In this document: piece by piece, positions 1-13,185 of the stretch | Layout: each line of letters starts with the position of its first letter | Position numbering within the stretch: the first letter of the stretch is position 1 | DNA from: Mugil cephalus | Lineage: Eukaryota > Chordata > Actinopteri > Mugiliformes > Mugilidae | Reading direction: 5' to 3' | Assembly (NCBI RefSeq): GCF_022458985.1 | Contig: NC_061777.1 | Location: 20,239,668-20,303,667, forward strand | Length of the DNA: 64,000 nucleotides | Made by a program: the position numbers and the translations under genes | The notes under the pieces: model-generated | What the model was told of the DNA's origin: nothing | What the model saw: only the letters and a program-made list of their open reading frames with translations | Databases searched by the model: none

Positions 1-3000
1 CTCGATTAAGCTCTGCATGTAAATGCACTGACTGAGTATCTCTGGGACGTGCAGGACAAAATAACCGCGGTGCTCAGCAGGATATTAAATTTACTCACAA
101 AATATGATTTCAATAAATGGCCTTATGTTATTCACTAGCTTTGGTACGAGTCATTTAAAAAAAAAAAAAACACAGCGCAAGACAGCACGCTCCTATTATT
201 TTCACAGACCACACTATAATCAATGCAAGGATGTATATTAATTGAAAAATGATTTCAAGTGAGGACAAAACTCAGAAAAGTCAGAAAAGCAGACGAAAGA
301 AGTATGTGAAGCTAGGCAGTGGACTCTTGTGGGTCTGAGCTAGAAACCGAACTCTCCTCTAGTGGTAAACCGTCACAAACTTCTTCATACTTCTTTTAAC
401 TTTACTTCTTGAAGACATTTTTCACGTCACGTCACTGTCATCTCACTTCTACCAGCCCACACTGAGGTGGACGAAAGCAGCCCCATCAGTGTCAGAACTG
501 GTCAGCAGTCAATCAGCAGAGGAGACTGATGCTAAGATAAATTACTTGAGCTGGTGGGCGGTAAGAAATCAAGTGCTGCTGACAGCCGTGTAGTGAACCA
601 AGACCTTTATTAGATTTGGGGGAGAAAAGCAGCCGTGCTTCCAGTGAAGAAGTCCTCATGTTTCTTTGTCAACACCAGCAACCGTGAGAGCGGACGTCCG
701 GTGAGTTGGTCACGACGTGGTCATCCTGGAGCTCAGTTTCTTTTCCTCCACTGCTGAGGACAGGCTGCGGTACCTGGGGGCTTCTGTAATGTTATTCTCT
801 TTTAATGGGAGTGCACGAAATGGTGTGCAGTATGGAGAGAGAGTGAGAAAGCAGCAGCTGTGCAAACATGGATTCTAGCAGTCTGAAGCAGGTGGGGCGA
901 GTATCCGAAGGTTTAGTAAGAGAGATGTGGAAAAGGGAAAGATTGTGATTTAATCTACAGTCATCAATATAGGAGCAGAAGCCCTCCTCTTATTACGGCG
1001 TGGGAACTGGCTGATGGCTGCCACTTCCACCAAGACCAAGCTGGAGCTAATTACTGAAATATAAAGAAAAGACCTGTAATATTTCTACATTGATCAAGTG
1101 AGTTCAGGTAAAAGAAAAATGTCAAGAAAAAAAAAGTCAAGGCTTGCTCCTCCTGCTGATTCCCAGAATAACTGTGACCACCACCGTGCACATTTTTCCT
1201 TTAATCATTCCCATGCATCTAGCAGGGATTGAGAAAATTGCTGTCATAAGTGGTACACAGACATATACTGTTCCCTCCATGTTTAAGTAAACACAGGGGA
1301 AACTTGCCCTCTTTTTTTGATTGCCCTGCTTTTCCAGTCACCAAACAAATACAGCAAATTGGCCTTAATCAAAACATTGTGAAAGTGCAAATGATTTTTG
1401 AACGCAGCCTTCTGGTCTAGTTCGAGCAGTAATCCCACTTGAAACATGTGAGAGTAAGTAATATATAGCATCTCTCCGTCCTCTAATTCTCCAAGCCACA
1501 CAAACATTTCTTTTTCTCGACTTCTTTTTCTGCCCCCCCAACTCCCCTCCACACACACACAAACAGACACACACAGCCTCGTCTGCACAACCTCTCATTT
1601 CCCTCCAGCCATGCTCATTAATTAGCATTCACTTATAGAAAACAGATGACTTTTAATAAAATAGAGGCATGTTTTGCATTGCCTCAATACTTTCAAACCT
1701 AAGAATCAACATGAAAGCATTCCCCAGGCGGTTCAGATCGAACTTGCAGAGAGAATTCAGAATCGAGATCTGTGGAGAAGCTACAGGCCAACGCGTGCTT
1801 GCAGGTCTTGTACTAAACCCTTTGCCATTACCTCTCACCAAATTTTTCGTTCTACCAGGTGTGGAATCTTGTTTTGAGAGCCAGACCGGCTGATTCACCA
1901 GACACCAGAGCCTGTATTTACAATAATCACCGTCTTTATCTAGGCAGTCCCTCATAACCGTTTCTGTTCTCCAGATTAAGGCCAGGCCCAGTTGTCGTAT
2001 CTTACCTTACCCCAGCTTTTCCCTGCAGTCAACTCCTTCCAGACATTTTGTGGTTGCTTCTCAAGTTCTCCACTTCAGGGAGATTTTCCTGATTAGTGTC
2101 ACAGAGCTCAGTTGATGAAATGGCAAAGCTTTCCCCGTTTCTTCCTAGTGCCAGACCTTCAGCCTCTGCACAGCTAAATCCTCGTGGCCTTCCATCACTT
2201 CCATCTATAAGGATTTGTTATGCATGGCTTCCCCAGCTATGGTCCTGCAGGAGTAAAACAACTCTAATGCACCTTTAATCGAGCCTGCCTCAGTGTCACA
2301 CTGTGTGCCCGTTCATTTTCTTCAAAGTTTGATCACTCTGGAGCTGTGTGGCCTCCTTGTGCTTTTTTTCCCCCCTCTTGGCAAATTCAAAGGCACAAGC
2401 GTGAAACTCTGTGTAACATTTGATTTGGACCACAGCCCACTCACTGCTGAAGGGTTTACGTGCATCGATTTTCCCTTCATTGCAAACCAAACGCAACCAA
2501 ACAGAAATTATTTCTCATAAGAGGGTGACCTCCAAAATGCTTTTGTGCTTGGAACTCACCTCATAAATCCACCTCTCCTTTGGTCTTTGGTGGCACAACT
2601 ATTAGTGAGTCATTACCCCATTGGTTTTGTTTGCAATCCACTTAATTTTAGCAGGTAAAACGACTGCACTAATGCCTGACTCTGTTTTTGGCCACTCACA
2701 GTGTAACTAATCTGGACACGGCTGGTATTCTGCTTCTGCACACTGCTTTCTCCCTGTTTGCAGGAGCAGGAAGAATAATGGCTTTCATTTGAGAAGAGAG
2801 AAGCAGAGCGGCAGGGGAACTCGGTCTCCTGAGTTTTCCCTCTGCAAGTCCGTCTTGAATGTACTTGGTCACTAGCACCAGCTGAAATTCTTTTCTTTGC
2901 CTAATGAAACAGATAATTTCTTGGCTCACATTGAATCTGGACACTCTCACTGGCCACCTTCAGCTTCATGCTTTTGCCATTTTATATACCACAAACCATG

Positions 3001-6000
3001 GGAATTAGCTTTAACTGCATAAGCCATTAACATTTGACTTGGTTTATTTTCTCTGTTTGCTTTTTTTTGTCCTGTGTGAATTAACAGCCTCTACAAATGT
3101 ACTACATGTTCCAGACTGAGGTAAATGAAGGAGAAGCTGTGTATTTAACACTAACGATTTATATTAACTATACCACCTCTTCCACAGGATAATTACATCA
3201 TACAAAGGTTACTTCTGGCTACCTGCCTGGTTTTGGGGGTGGTTGTCATTGTGGCTAGTGCCTTCTTGATTTTTAAGCTTATCTTATTGAAAACCTCAAG
3301 TTTTTACCAATTAAAGTGTCCGCTCCGGTTTTAAAGGGCAGCCCTGTTATATGTTACATAAACTGAGGCCACCACCTAAAGCTGCACTAGCAGCATATCA
3401 ATAGCATTTTATAATACTTCACAGCATGTTGTAAGATAGTGTAACGACCCACTACTTGTAACTGGAAGGGCAGTTTTACAAACGTGTGACATACACAGAT
3501 CGATGAAAAAATTGTGTGACTGACGTACACTTCATTCTTCATGTTCGTACACTTTTATTATTAAAAAAACTAACAGCTTGATTCAGAAAGGGTGTGGGGT
3601 CATATTCACTTTCCACCTTTTGCTACTGTGTTGTTTATCCTTATAGTAGCCAGTTCTGAATTTGTTCCACGGATCGGTCTATTCCGGCTTCAGGGAATTT
3701 TTGATGGATCTTTTCCGGCGTTTAAGCGTGTGATCATGTCTAGTTCTTTCGGAGTTGTTATTAAAAACAAGCTCTCCACAGAGCCGCAGACCAGTTGAGG
3801 AAACGTCACTTGAACGTCAGTGGAGTTTACGTCCCTCCCCTAGTGGACAAGGCGACAGCATGAGACACGATCCACGCCACTGTTGCCATGAAACAGTCCA
3901 AACACCCAGGTCACCTTCACGCAGATCACACTGATTTGCCAACTACGTTTGTAAATTTGTTCATAATGATGATTCTGTACATCATTTTCTACTTTATTAT
4001 ATTAGATAATGCTGCTATTTTATTTTTATCATATTCTAATCTTACTTTATCTTTCTTTTTGCTTGTGTTTTTTTCAGTGTTTTTTTTTTTATGTACAACT
4101 AAGCTACTGTGACGGAGCAATTTTCCTTATCGATCATTAAAGTCTGTCTAGCACACACGCACTGAAACAATAAAATATTCAGCTGCAAAAATATAACTGC
4201 ATCAATCTCATATAATGTTGACTCTGGGGCTCCGTATAACTATGTGGACAAATGCAGACAAAAAAAAAATTCAATGTCCTCTGCCTCAGACCTCATCCTT
4301 TAATCCAGCTGCTATGTTTCATCCTCGCAGACACGAAATATGACTTTACTTTCTTCAATGTTTTTAGCATTTTTCTTGTAATTCTCAGTTGGTAAAGGAA
4401 GTGGGTGATGGGAGGACCATGATGAGGCACACAGGGCACAATGGGAGGAACAGTCACCTCATCGCGATCCACCTTCTCCTCACCCTCCTGATCATCTCCT
4501 CGCCTTTGGAAGCCCCACACCCCGCACTAAACAAATATACAACCAAGTCTGGGTCCTGTTTTGCTTCCTCTCCCTCCCATGCAGCCTCCACTGGCTGTGA
4601 TGCCCTTGACTTTGTACTCGATGTCTACAATGCTAATTCTCTGAGGTTAGGACAATAAACACTGCAGTGATGGGCCTAGCCCAGATGAGGCCACACTTCC
4701 TGTCTGCCCAGAGCTGCTGTCTTGGAGAAAGACCAGAGAATTGACAGGAAAGAGGGTCAGGGAGACAGAAAGTGAAGCTAGACGGAGCATAAAAAATGTG
4801 GAGAGAGAAAGAATGTGTGCAAGCGAGAGAAAGTGTGAGGGGAAAAAAACAAAAACGGTGGGTTTAGACAGTTGCAGTGGAGAGGAATGTGACGCATGAC
4901 TTATGAGCCCTCGTGCGTGCTGTTGGTGGTCACCTCAGCCTGCTTGACTTCCTAGTCCCATTCAGAATTTATCATTGTTCAGGACAGCTGCAGATTTGGC
5001 GGTGGGAATTTTGATTCATGTACAAAAATCTAATTTATAGGACTAATATTTATTGAATGTTTTATGGTTGTCTTTTATTAACATTCATATTTACGATGAT
5101 TTTTTTCTTCGTATTTGAAATATGTGTGTGCAATTATTTTGAATCCCTGGAGGACGAGGATGGTTTTGAGACTTTCGGAGCGTGAGGAGAACTCTCTTCC
5201 CTTCTTTCTCTCCTTCTGTCTTTCTCTGCGTCTTCGAGACATCTGGCTGCAAGCATCTCTAGGATTCCATCAATACCACAGCAAGGGGGAAAACCCCACA
5301 GCTGAAAAAAGCAGCCTCAGCAGTCTGAGCATGGGCCAGCTCAAATCGACTCCAACAACCTCTCATTCGTCTTGCAGTGCTCCCTGAGATACAGATCAGG
5401 ATTGCCAAGTGTCAGGGATCCAGAGGTATAAGGGGGTGAGGTGCAAAGAGAGAATTTACTTGAAAGAGCTCAGTAAAAACCGACAGGGTCACCAGTGTGC
5501 AGGAGGAGCTGTGCCTGTGTGTGTTTCAGGCGTCTTTGAATGACAGCTATGCAGTCCCCTTCTGTTGTGCTTTATCTAGGTAATTAGCTGTAATCAGCCC
5601 TCTGAGCTCTCTGGGTGTTCTGCAACACTTTCACACGCTGGCACCGGATACCCCTCATCACCACATCCCCACATCCCCACACATGCGTTCACACTCACAC
5701 ACTGAAGACTACCTGGAAACTGAAGTAACAATGTGAACCTTGCCCCCCAAAACCACCCACCCACCCACCCGTGTAAAAGTGGAGAATGTACACGAACACG
5801 GTTATTTGTACACGTGTGTGTGAGTCCATGTGTGAGTGTGCGGTGGTTGTTTGTAGCCAGGTCTGTACGGGCCGCTCCAGCCCGTGGCTCTCACTGTGTT
5901 CAAGCTTCACCATGTGTTGCGCACATGTTCCCATTAGCCCCGTGAATCAGCCTTTGTGTCTTTGAGCAGCATCCTTGACAGAAGTTACTGTATTTCCCCC

Positions 6001-9000
6001 CTCTGACAAAACGCTGAACTTGTCTGCCTTTCCACCTGAGCGAAAGCACCTTGACTCGCTTGATAAAGTGGGTGCACGGACTAATGAGGACCTAAAATAA
6101 TATGTTCCGCAAAAGAAAAACATACATCTGAGCACAGGCGCGGACACAGAGAACAGAGGTTATGCCCTACCTTTTCGAGATCAACTGTGACTGATCCTTG
6201 TTACCAGGGGGGATTACTGGATAGTCCACTGAGCTCACTGTGCCACTTTTCATCTCCACAGTGTGTGGGCTGAGTTGGCCTGCAAAGACACTGCAGGCAG
6301 GCAGGACGACTGCTGCTCTGGGCAACAGCTGCTAAACAAAATGGAGCTGAAAGATTCCTCTCCCAGATCCCACAAAGGGTACAAAGATACATATTGTGAG
6401 ACAGAAAGAATATAATGCACCTAGCTGCAGGGCGACTGTGTTACAATTGAGATGCTTCAGTAACCAACAACAATACAAGAAAGGGCTCAGAAAAGAGCAC
6501 ATTAGAAGTTCTGAAGATCAGGTTCTTCAGAATTCAGTTTATTGATCGGAGGAATCAGAGGTTTGGGGTTAACGTCACCATAGGATTCTCGAATAGCATA
6601 TGTATCTCAGTGTGGTGGCTCCGGCCGTTGCTATCTTGGCAGTGCCGCCTAATTCTTGGGTAATTAAAAAACCGCCAAGGAGTCAGAGTGTGAGTGATAA
6701 TGAGGCGGACCTATAATGCTGAGGCAGAAAGTTACTCGTGACTTGTGAGGACTTCTACTCAAAGCTGCCATGATTGTAATTATATAAATTTAAGCCGACA
6801 CAGAATTTAAACAGATAAGTTATATAAAGATTCATCCCTGTACAGTGGTCATACATGGACAAATTAGCTATAGAGATCAATATATATATTTTTTTTTTTT
6901 CAGGTTGTAAACATTTTTACTATGGGGCTCTATGGGGATGAAGTATCAGAGGCAGCCTCAAGGGAGTTATTTGTCACTTTCAGAATGATTTTATTTGAGT
7001 CCCAGAATCTGTCGCTTATGTTAGAGCTGGGAGAGGTTTAATGTTTTTCTTAGGGATACTTTAGTGTCATGGGTGCCCACAGCTGAGGTTGAAGAAAACT
7101 AGCGGCTTTACCCACACACTGTAAAATAACGACAGCTCCCTTTAATGTTGTGTTAAATTGTTACTGACTGTATTGGTTACTGCTGGTCTGCAGTCATTCT
7201 CCTCAAGCACCTCCGCCTCGTTAACTTGAGCTCTTCATATCACATCTTCAGCTTCTCTTCACACACTGGTCCAGCTGACTCATGCCAGACCCTTCTCTCG
7301 CACGCCTACACACAGATAGTGAATCCCACAGATAGAAACATACTGTATGCACACGCTTGAACGCACACGCATACACCCGGCTGACCCCTGGCCAGAGTGG
7401 AGCTCAGCACATTCTTGTGGGGCATGTTGACACCCTGGCAGGATCTATGGGGAGGTTCTGGCATCAGGAGCATTTTGTTATCCCAACGTTTTTGCTCTTG
7501 CGAATACTAACTCCTCCATCTCAGAGCCACAGACCAAATGAGAATATTGCCAAGTATTTCAGTCGCACCGCATGACATTAGTGGATTTTGGAACTGCAGG
7601 CAAAAGGACATACGTTATTAACTTTTCTGGCTCGGTCGAGTTTACTGCTCAAATTTTTTTATTTTATTTATTTTATTTTTTTTTATACATTTATACCTAT
7701 AAAGATTTGGCTGTGGCACAGATCTCTGTAGTTCAGATTACTGAAGATGGTGAATTCCCAGCATACATATATTTCCATTTTATTTCATGTCATCCAACTT
7801 TGTCTGGAGTTCCCCACAGCTCCGCAGAGCATTTTAGCATCTTTCAGCTCACTGTTTTGTTTCACAGTATCCATTAGAGATGTTTCCAACTACAGCGGCC
7901 AGCTGTTTTTAGCTAAATACCATCATAAACTCTGTACACCTGCCAAGTTGCAAACATCAGAGAGGCAGAGTTAGCGGCTAGTGGGTGAACATAGTTGAGC
8001 AGCAAAAGAGACAGATATTTCCCTCAGGAGTTAGTGCAGACTGAAAATCCATATGTTGTCCTAGGTCTGTTTGATTTGTGTGTACACCATATCCACTTTA
8101 TGATTAGGTGCTAATGGTGCGATGTCAGCCTTGTTTTGACAGTTTGTTTTGAAATCTTGCATTGCAAACGCTACATGTTAAACACTGAATACAATAACGA
8201 AATACGTGCCTCCGATTAGCTGGTCGGAGATGAGATATGCGCTCTGTGACACAAACTCATTAAACCCATTCTGCAAACAATCGATTCTGAGCCCTTCGCA
8301 GGCCGTGCTTGTCTTCCCCTGTGTTTCATCACATTTCCCTTTCTGTGATGAGTCTGACTCATTACTGGGAGCTTTTTGCGACCCAGGCCTATAAATAAGC
8401 TTTCTTGTGCCTCAGGCCTCCTTTTAGTCAGGCCCTCTTAGAGGTCTTAGGATGCCTTCACCGATGTGGGCCACCGGTCGGCTAATGTCAAACATATGGC
8501 GAGAGGAAAAGGGTTTACAGCAAAGACAAGCAGAGATGTTTCATCTTTTAAGTGATAATTACTTGATTCCTACTCCGCTTCTCTCAGCATTAGCCTTTGA
8601 TCTCGTGCGAGCCAGCCTGCAAGACAAGCATAAAATTACAGGAGAGTGTAATTATTTTAAAAGCCCTTTACTTTACTGTTACATGTGTAATTAGAAAATG
8701 TCTCTCCTCCCTCTCCCTCCACTTGTTTTCATCCCTCTTTCTTCCGATTGCACGCTCTGAGACACTTTTAGTTTTCTCATTTGTTTATTGTGTGTATGTG
8801 TGTGCAGCATGCATGCCACTTGACACATTGACTGCAGCATGACTCAGATGCCAGTGGAACAGGGTGCGTCTCCCGGAGCCAACTGCACATACTTCTGAAG
8901 TCAAGATTTGCAAGTGTCTTTCAGACAGCCCCCTCACTTGTTAATAGAACAACGGTCTGTAGGCAGGAGGCGGAACCCCATTGTGGGGACTATTAACAAC

Positions 9001-12000
9001 ATTCAGCAAAATACAGTATTATAAGTTGTGTGTATCCGCTTCACAAAATATGCCAGTGTGGTTTTGATTTTTCTTTTAAAGTAGTATTACAATAGCGCGC
9101 AATGTCTTCTCGATCATTTGTACCAGTCGTTCTATAGTTTACAATGGCTCGTGTTGAAATGTACTGAATTGAAAACGGAGAGCCCAAGAGGCCATTCACT
9201 GCTGCAGGGCCCCGTTTCTGGTCTCGTCTGCCTCCTCCCCCTGTCCTGCCTACCTCTCTCCATCCCTTGACCACTTCCTCTGCCTTTGAAGCCAGGCGCC
9301 CCTCTCTGCTGCTGCCAGACAGGATACCCCACATCCTGTGAGAGACAGGAAGGAGCCCTGCTCATAGCCCCAGACACAAAATCTGTGCTCCAGCAGCCTC
9401 CAGGAACTTGCTGCAGGCTCCACACTAACAACAAAATGCTTTTAACTTCGGCACAATAAAGAAACAATAGTCAACGCATTCTTATCAAGCTAATGGAAAA
9501 CTGCTTCCTCCGAAGAAACATTAAACAGAAAGGCCTAAGTATGTTCTCAGAGATGTACCTCTAATCTGTGAGAATCTCAACAGCTGACACCAATTTTCCT
9601 GAGCCTCTTTTGGACGGGCTCGCCCATGCTTCAGTGAAAACGGTCCAGACCTCCATCTGCTGCAGAGCTAGTGGTGGTTTTGGTTGCAGTACTGATAAAC
9701 CTCATGCATATCAGAAATTTGGTTACCATTAATTCCAGAGTTTTCCCCCCAACTCATACAAATGCACAGTCAGGGTCTGTCGTAGGATCAGCTGAGGTGA
9801 AGAGTGTCTGCCTGTCTAAATGAATTACTGGCCCGCAGCAGTGCTCCATCCTGTCTCCATGCTGTCTCCATCAAGACAGGTTCTGTGAGGTAAAATTTCA
9901 CATGTAGAGACGAATACTTTATTCTGTGTTTAGTGCACATCAAAGGCGATCTAAAGTATGTGAAAGGCGAACAGTTTCACTCATTCACCTGCCTCAACCT
10001 CAACCTCCCAGTCCATTTATTAATGTCCCATGAAATGCATCTGCTGTTAGTCAAAAAAAGAATTGAGCTGTTACTAGCTGCATTTTTATATAGTGCAGCC
10101 TCACTCTGCCCACGCTGTCCGTCAAGTTCCTGATGTGAAACTTTCCCTTCTTTTTTCCGTACGCCTGCAATTTCAGGTCAAAGAGAGACCCACCAAACGG
10201 TCTCTGAGCTCAGCTGTCACTTCTTATTGGACAGGCATGTCAGCTCGTCAGAATATTGCTTTTCGGCGCAATGAAAACAGACGCACGCCCAAAAAGCTTG
10301 GCCTCGTTCCAGAGAGCAGGGAGTGGGCGACAGTGGCAGTTGTGGCCGTGAACAGAATAACTCCACAGCTACGGCCAAAATGACTGTTCCCTGTCCAGCA
10401 GTGGCAGTCGAACCTCTGCCAGGAGCAATCAGCCTCGCCGCCCTGTCAGCTTTCAGGTGTGGGAACCTCCTCTCTGCCAGCAGCCATCAAATGCAGTGGT
10501 GTAATTTAGACCATTAAGATGCACTAGACGTCTTAGAGCTGCCGTTCAGGAAACTGGCAGGGGGACAGAGTCACACGCCACGCCCAGCTTTAAACGGCCA
10601 TGGAGAAGATGGCTGGGAGGAGGACTGGCTGAGCTGCACTGGCTGATATAAGTCAGTTCAGTTGCTGGTACCTCAGTGGGTCAGATTACATGCTTTGAAT
10701 ACTTTAGTTGCAGCGTTCATTTGTGTTTCTTTATAAAATTCTTTCTTGTTATTTGACCATGTCAATATCATGTGTGTCAGCTCAAGCCCCTTCATTTTTG
10801 CTCCAGTCTCATTCTATTGCCAATATGTTCAAGCGATATCACAGTTTGAAAGTCTAAAACAAGTGTTGGCCAAGATTCATTAACTTGATTTAGAGGGACT
10901 TTTGGGTCCATGCCGTTATCGCTTGTTGGTTTCCTGAGATATGTGTTTGTGTTTCTGGTCAAACATTTAGCTTCAGAATAAGTTACTATCGGTATATTTG
11001 GATGACAAGTCTTTTAATTATTGATGCATTAACAGTAAATACATTTCTCTAACAAGCCTTTAACTTCCACTGATGTCCAGTTGCAGGATGTGGCCTGCTG
11101 TGACCTATATATAAAAGTTTCGTTTCAATTGTCTTTTGATGCCGTGCATAAGTAACTAAACACATTTCCTCCCTGGGAATAGAAGTGTTTTCAGTTCCTT
11201 TGTGCTATTGTGCAGCTCATCATGCATTTCTGCATAAACAGAAATCCAGAGGCTTGATCTCAATGTGTTTGTCGGCAGTGACAGGAGACACCTAGTGGCC
11301 TGTCTGGATCTGCTGCAGAAACACTGACCAGACTGACCACATAAAACATGTTCATCTTCATACTAGTGTGCCCGCTAAGAGTAATTTCTTCTCTTCCCTC
11401 AGGCCTTTTTGGGAGAGACATTAATCCACTAGTCAAGAGGTTATGTACATCCTACAAAGCGGGGGGTCTGCTCCCTCCAGCACCCTGCTGTAACACACAT
11501 GTTTTGCCAATTGAAAACAAACTCTCCTCTCTACTGTCTTGACATATAATGTAATATATATAATGAATTGTAATGTTATCTTGCGAATGTTCAAATATGT
11601 TTTCAGCCTCGCTGCTGATTGTGTGTTTAACAGGAAAGAGACATGGCGGGGAAGCACGGCTATGAAGAGTCTGAGTCACTGTGGGGGGGAGACAAGGGGA
11701 CACGCTTGCCTGTTGACACTCAGCATTTAATATGCTTGAATTGGCACAGGAGTTCACGTAAGTTAACCCCCAGTGTTCAGGTTTTATTATTATGTTTCTC
11801 TCCTTTCCCTCCGTGTTTCTGCCGCCCATTACTCTGGCTGTGTTTTGACAAACTCCTTGCTGCTAAATGGTTGGTGCCAGATCAGCACGAGACCTAAAGG
11901 TCTTAGAGCAGTAGTTCTACAAGATGCTGCTTTGCATGTACACAAATCTCACATGCTACACACTCTATGCTCCATGTGGACTTATTTCAGAAATCTAAGA

Positions 12001-12929
12001 ATAATTGTGAGTCAGAGAGCCCAAGCAGAGTTGAGGACCACTAAAACAGAGAATGGCCTCTTCCCTTTGACAGAGGGCTGTTTGTTGCCTGGCCTCAGGG
12101 CAGAGGCAGCGGTGCCAGCGTGCCAAACGTTGGAAATGGGTCAGTGCTCAGTCACACAGTGGCTGTAACACATACATCACACGTGCACCTGTACAAACAC
12201 AGAGGGGGAGGAAAAACAGAGGCGAGCTGGAATGGTGACACCTTCGAAATCTGAATTTGAACTCAAGTAGTATTAAGCTACAAAAAAAAAAAAAAAATGC
12301 TTTGTATCCAAGTCTACAAGTTTAGCTACTATATAATAATGTGTACACAAAATGCAAGACGGGATGTGACCGATATATGAGCCTGTACGTTTTGTGATGT
12401 GATGATGTTGTGCAGTCTGTGGTAGCCGTCTTGTTTGTCTGACTCAGAACGAGGACTCTGGGCTGCAGCAAAGTCGGGACCGCAGCAGCAATATATTTTA
12501 TGGCTTTATTTGCATTCGACAGTCTCAGCTATAGCACTTTATGACTCAGACTCCATGGCTTTGTGTGACAGGATTCCAAGTGCACACACAGATAAATGTA
12601 GAAAAGTTTGCTGCCAAATGGCCCTTGTGGTTTTGTGAATGTATTTTCAGGCGTGTCTGGAAGGGGCATGGTGTTGTTTTATGTCAAAGGTCTCTGCAAT
12701 CATAAGAGCAGAACTTTAGTTATAAATCCTCCAGATTCTGTGAGTATATAGACACGGCCTATACGTTGGGTTTACATTGGGTTTATCCCTCATGAGCACT
12801 AAAACCCTCAGTAGATGTGGCCACCCCACGCCCAGCAACCATGACGATGCACCACAGAGTCCTGCATACACCTACAGTAAATGGCACAGCAATAGAGCAC
12901 TAAAATGAGGTGAAATCGAAAGCATAGAC

Positions 12930-13185
12930 TGATCAGCCACAACATTAAAACCACTGATAGTAGAAGTAAATAACATCAACCATTGTGTGACAATTCGCTG
13001 GTCTGCTGGGAAACTTTTGGACTTGGCATTTATTTGGATGTTTCTAGACATGTACCACCCACCTAGGCCAGACCAGACACCCCCACCCCATAGCAATGAC
13101 ACTCCTTGATGGCAGCAGACATCCCCAGCAGGATGCAGCCTGACACAGACACACACAGAGGACCAGTTTAGGAACAACTAAAAAA
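12930..13185 (+). mobile_element. Tc1-like DNA transposon relic, internally deleted
   Basis: The left end carries the fish Tc1-type terminal word 'gatcagccacaacatta' (12931-12947). The sequence then jumps to the part of a transposase gene around 'catgtaccacccacct', 'caatgacactccttgatg' and 'cagcaggatgcagcctg'. It closely matches the element at 50663-51154, including the same jump from the left end to the mid-transposase segment. The right part and right terminus are missing here, so the copy is truncated after about 13185. No intact transposase frame remains. The Tc1 assignment rests on my recognition of the family's conserved words. Confidence 0.75.

Noticed and set aside
11773..12168. 131-codon plus-strand open frame
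   Set aside because: It has no recognisable motif, no good Kozak or splice context and a composition like the surrounding non-coding DNA.
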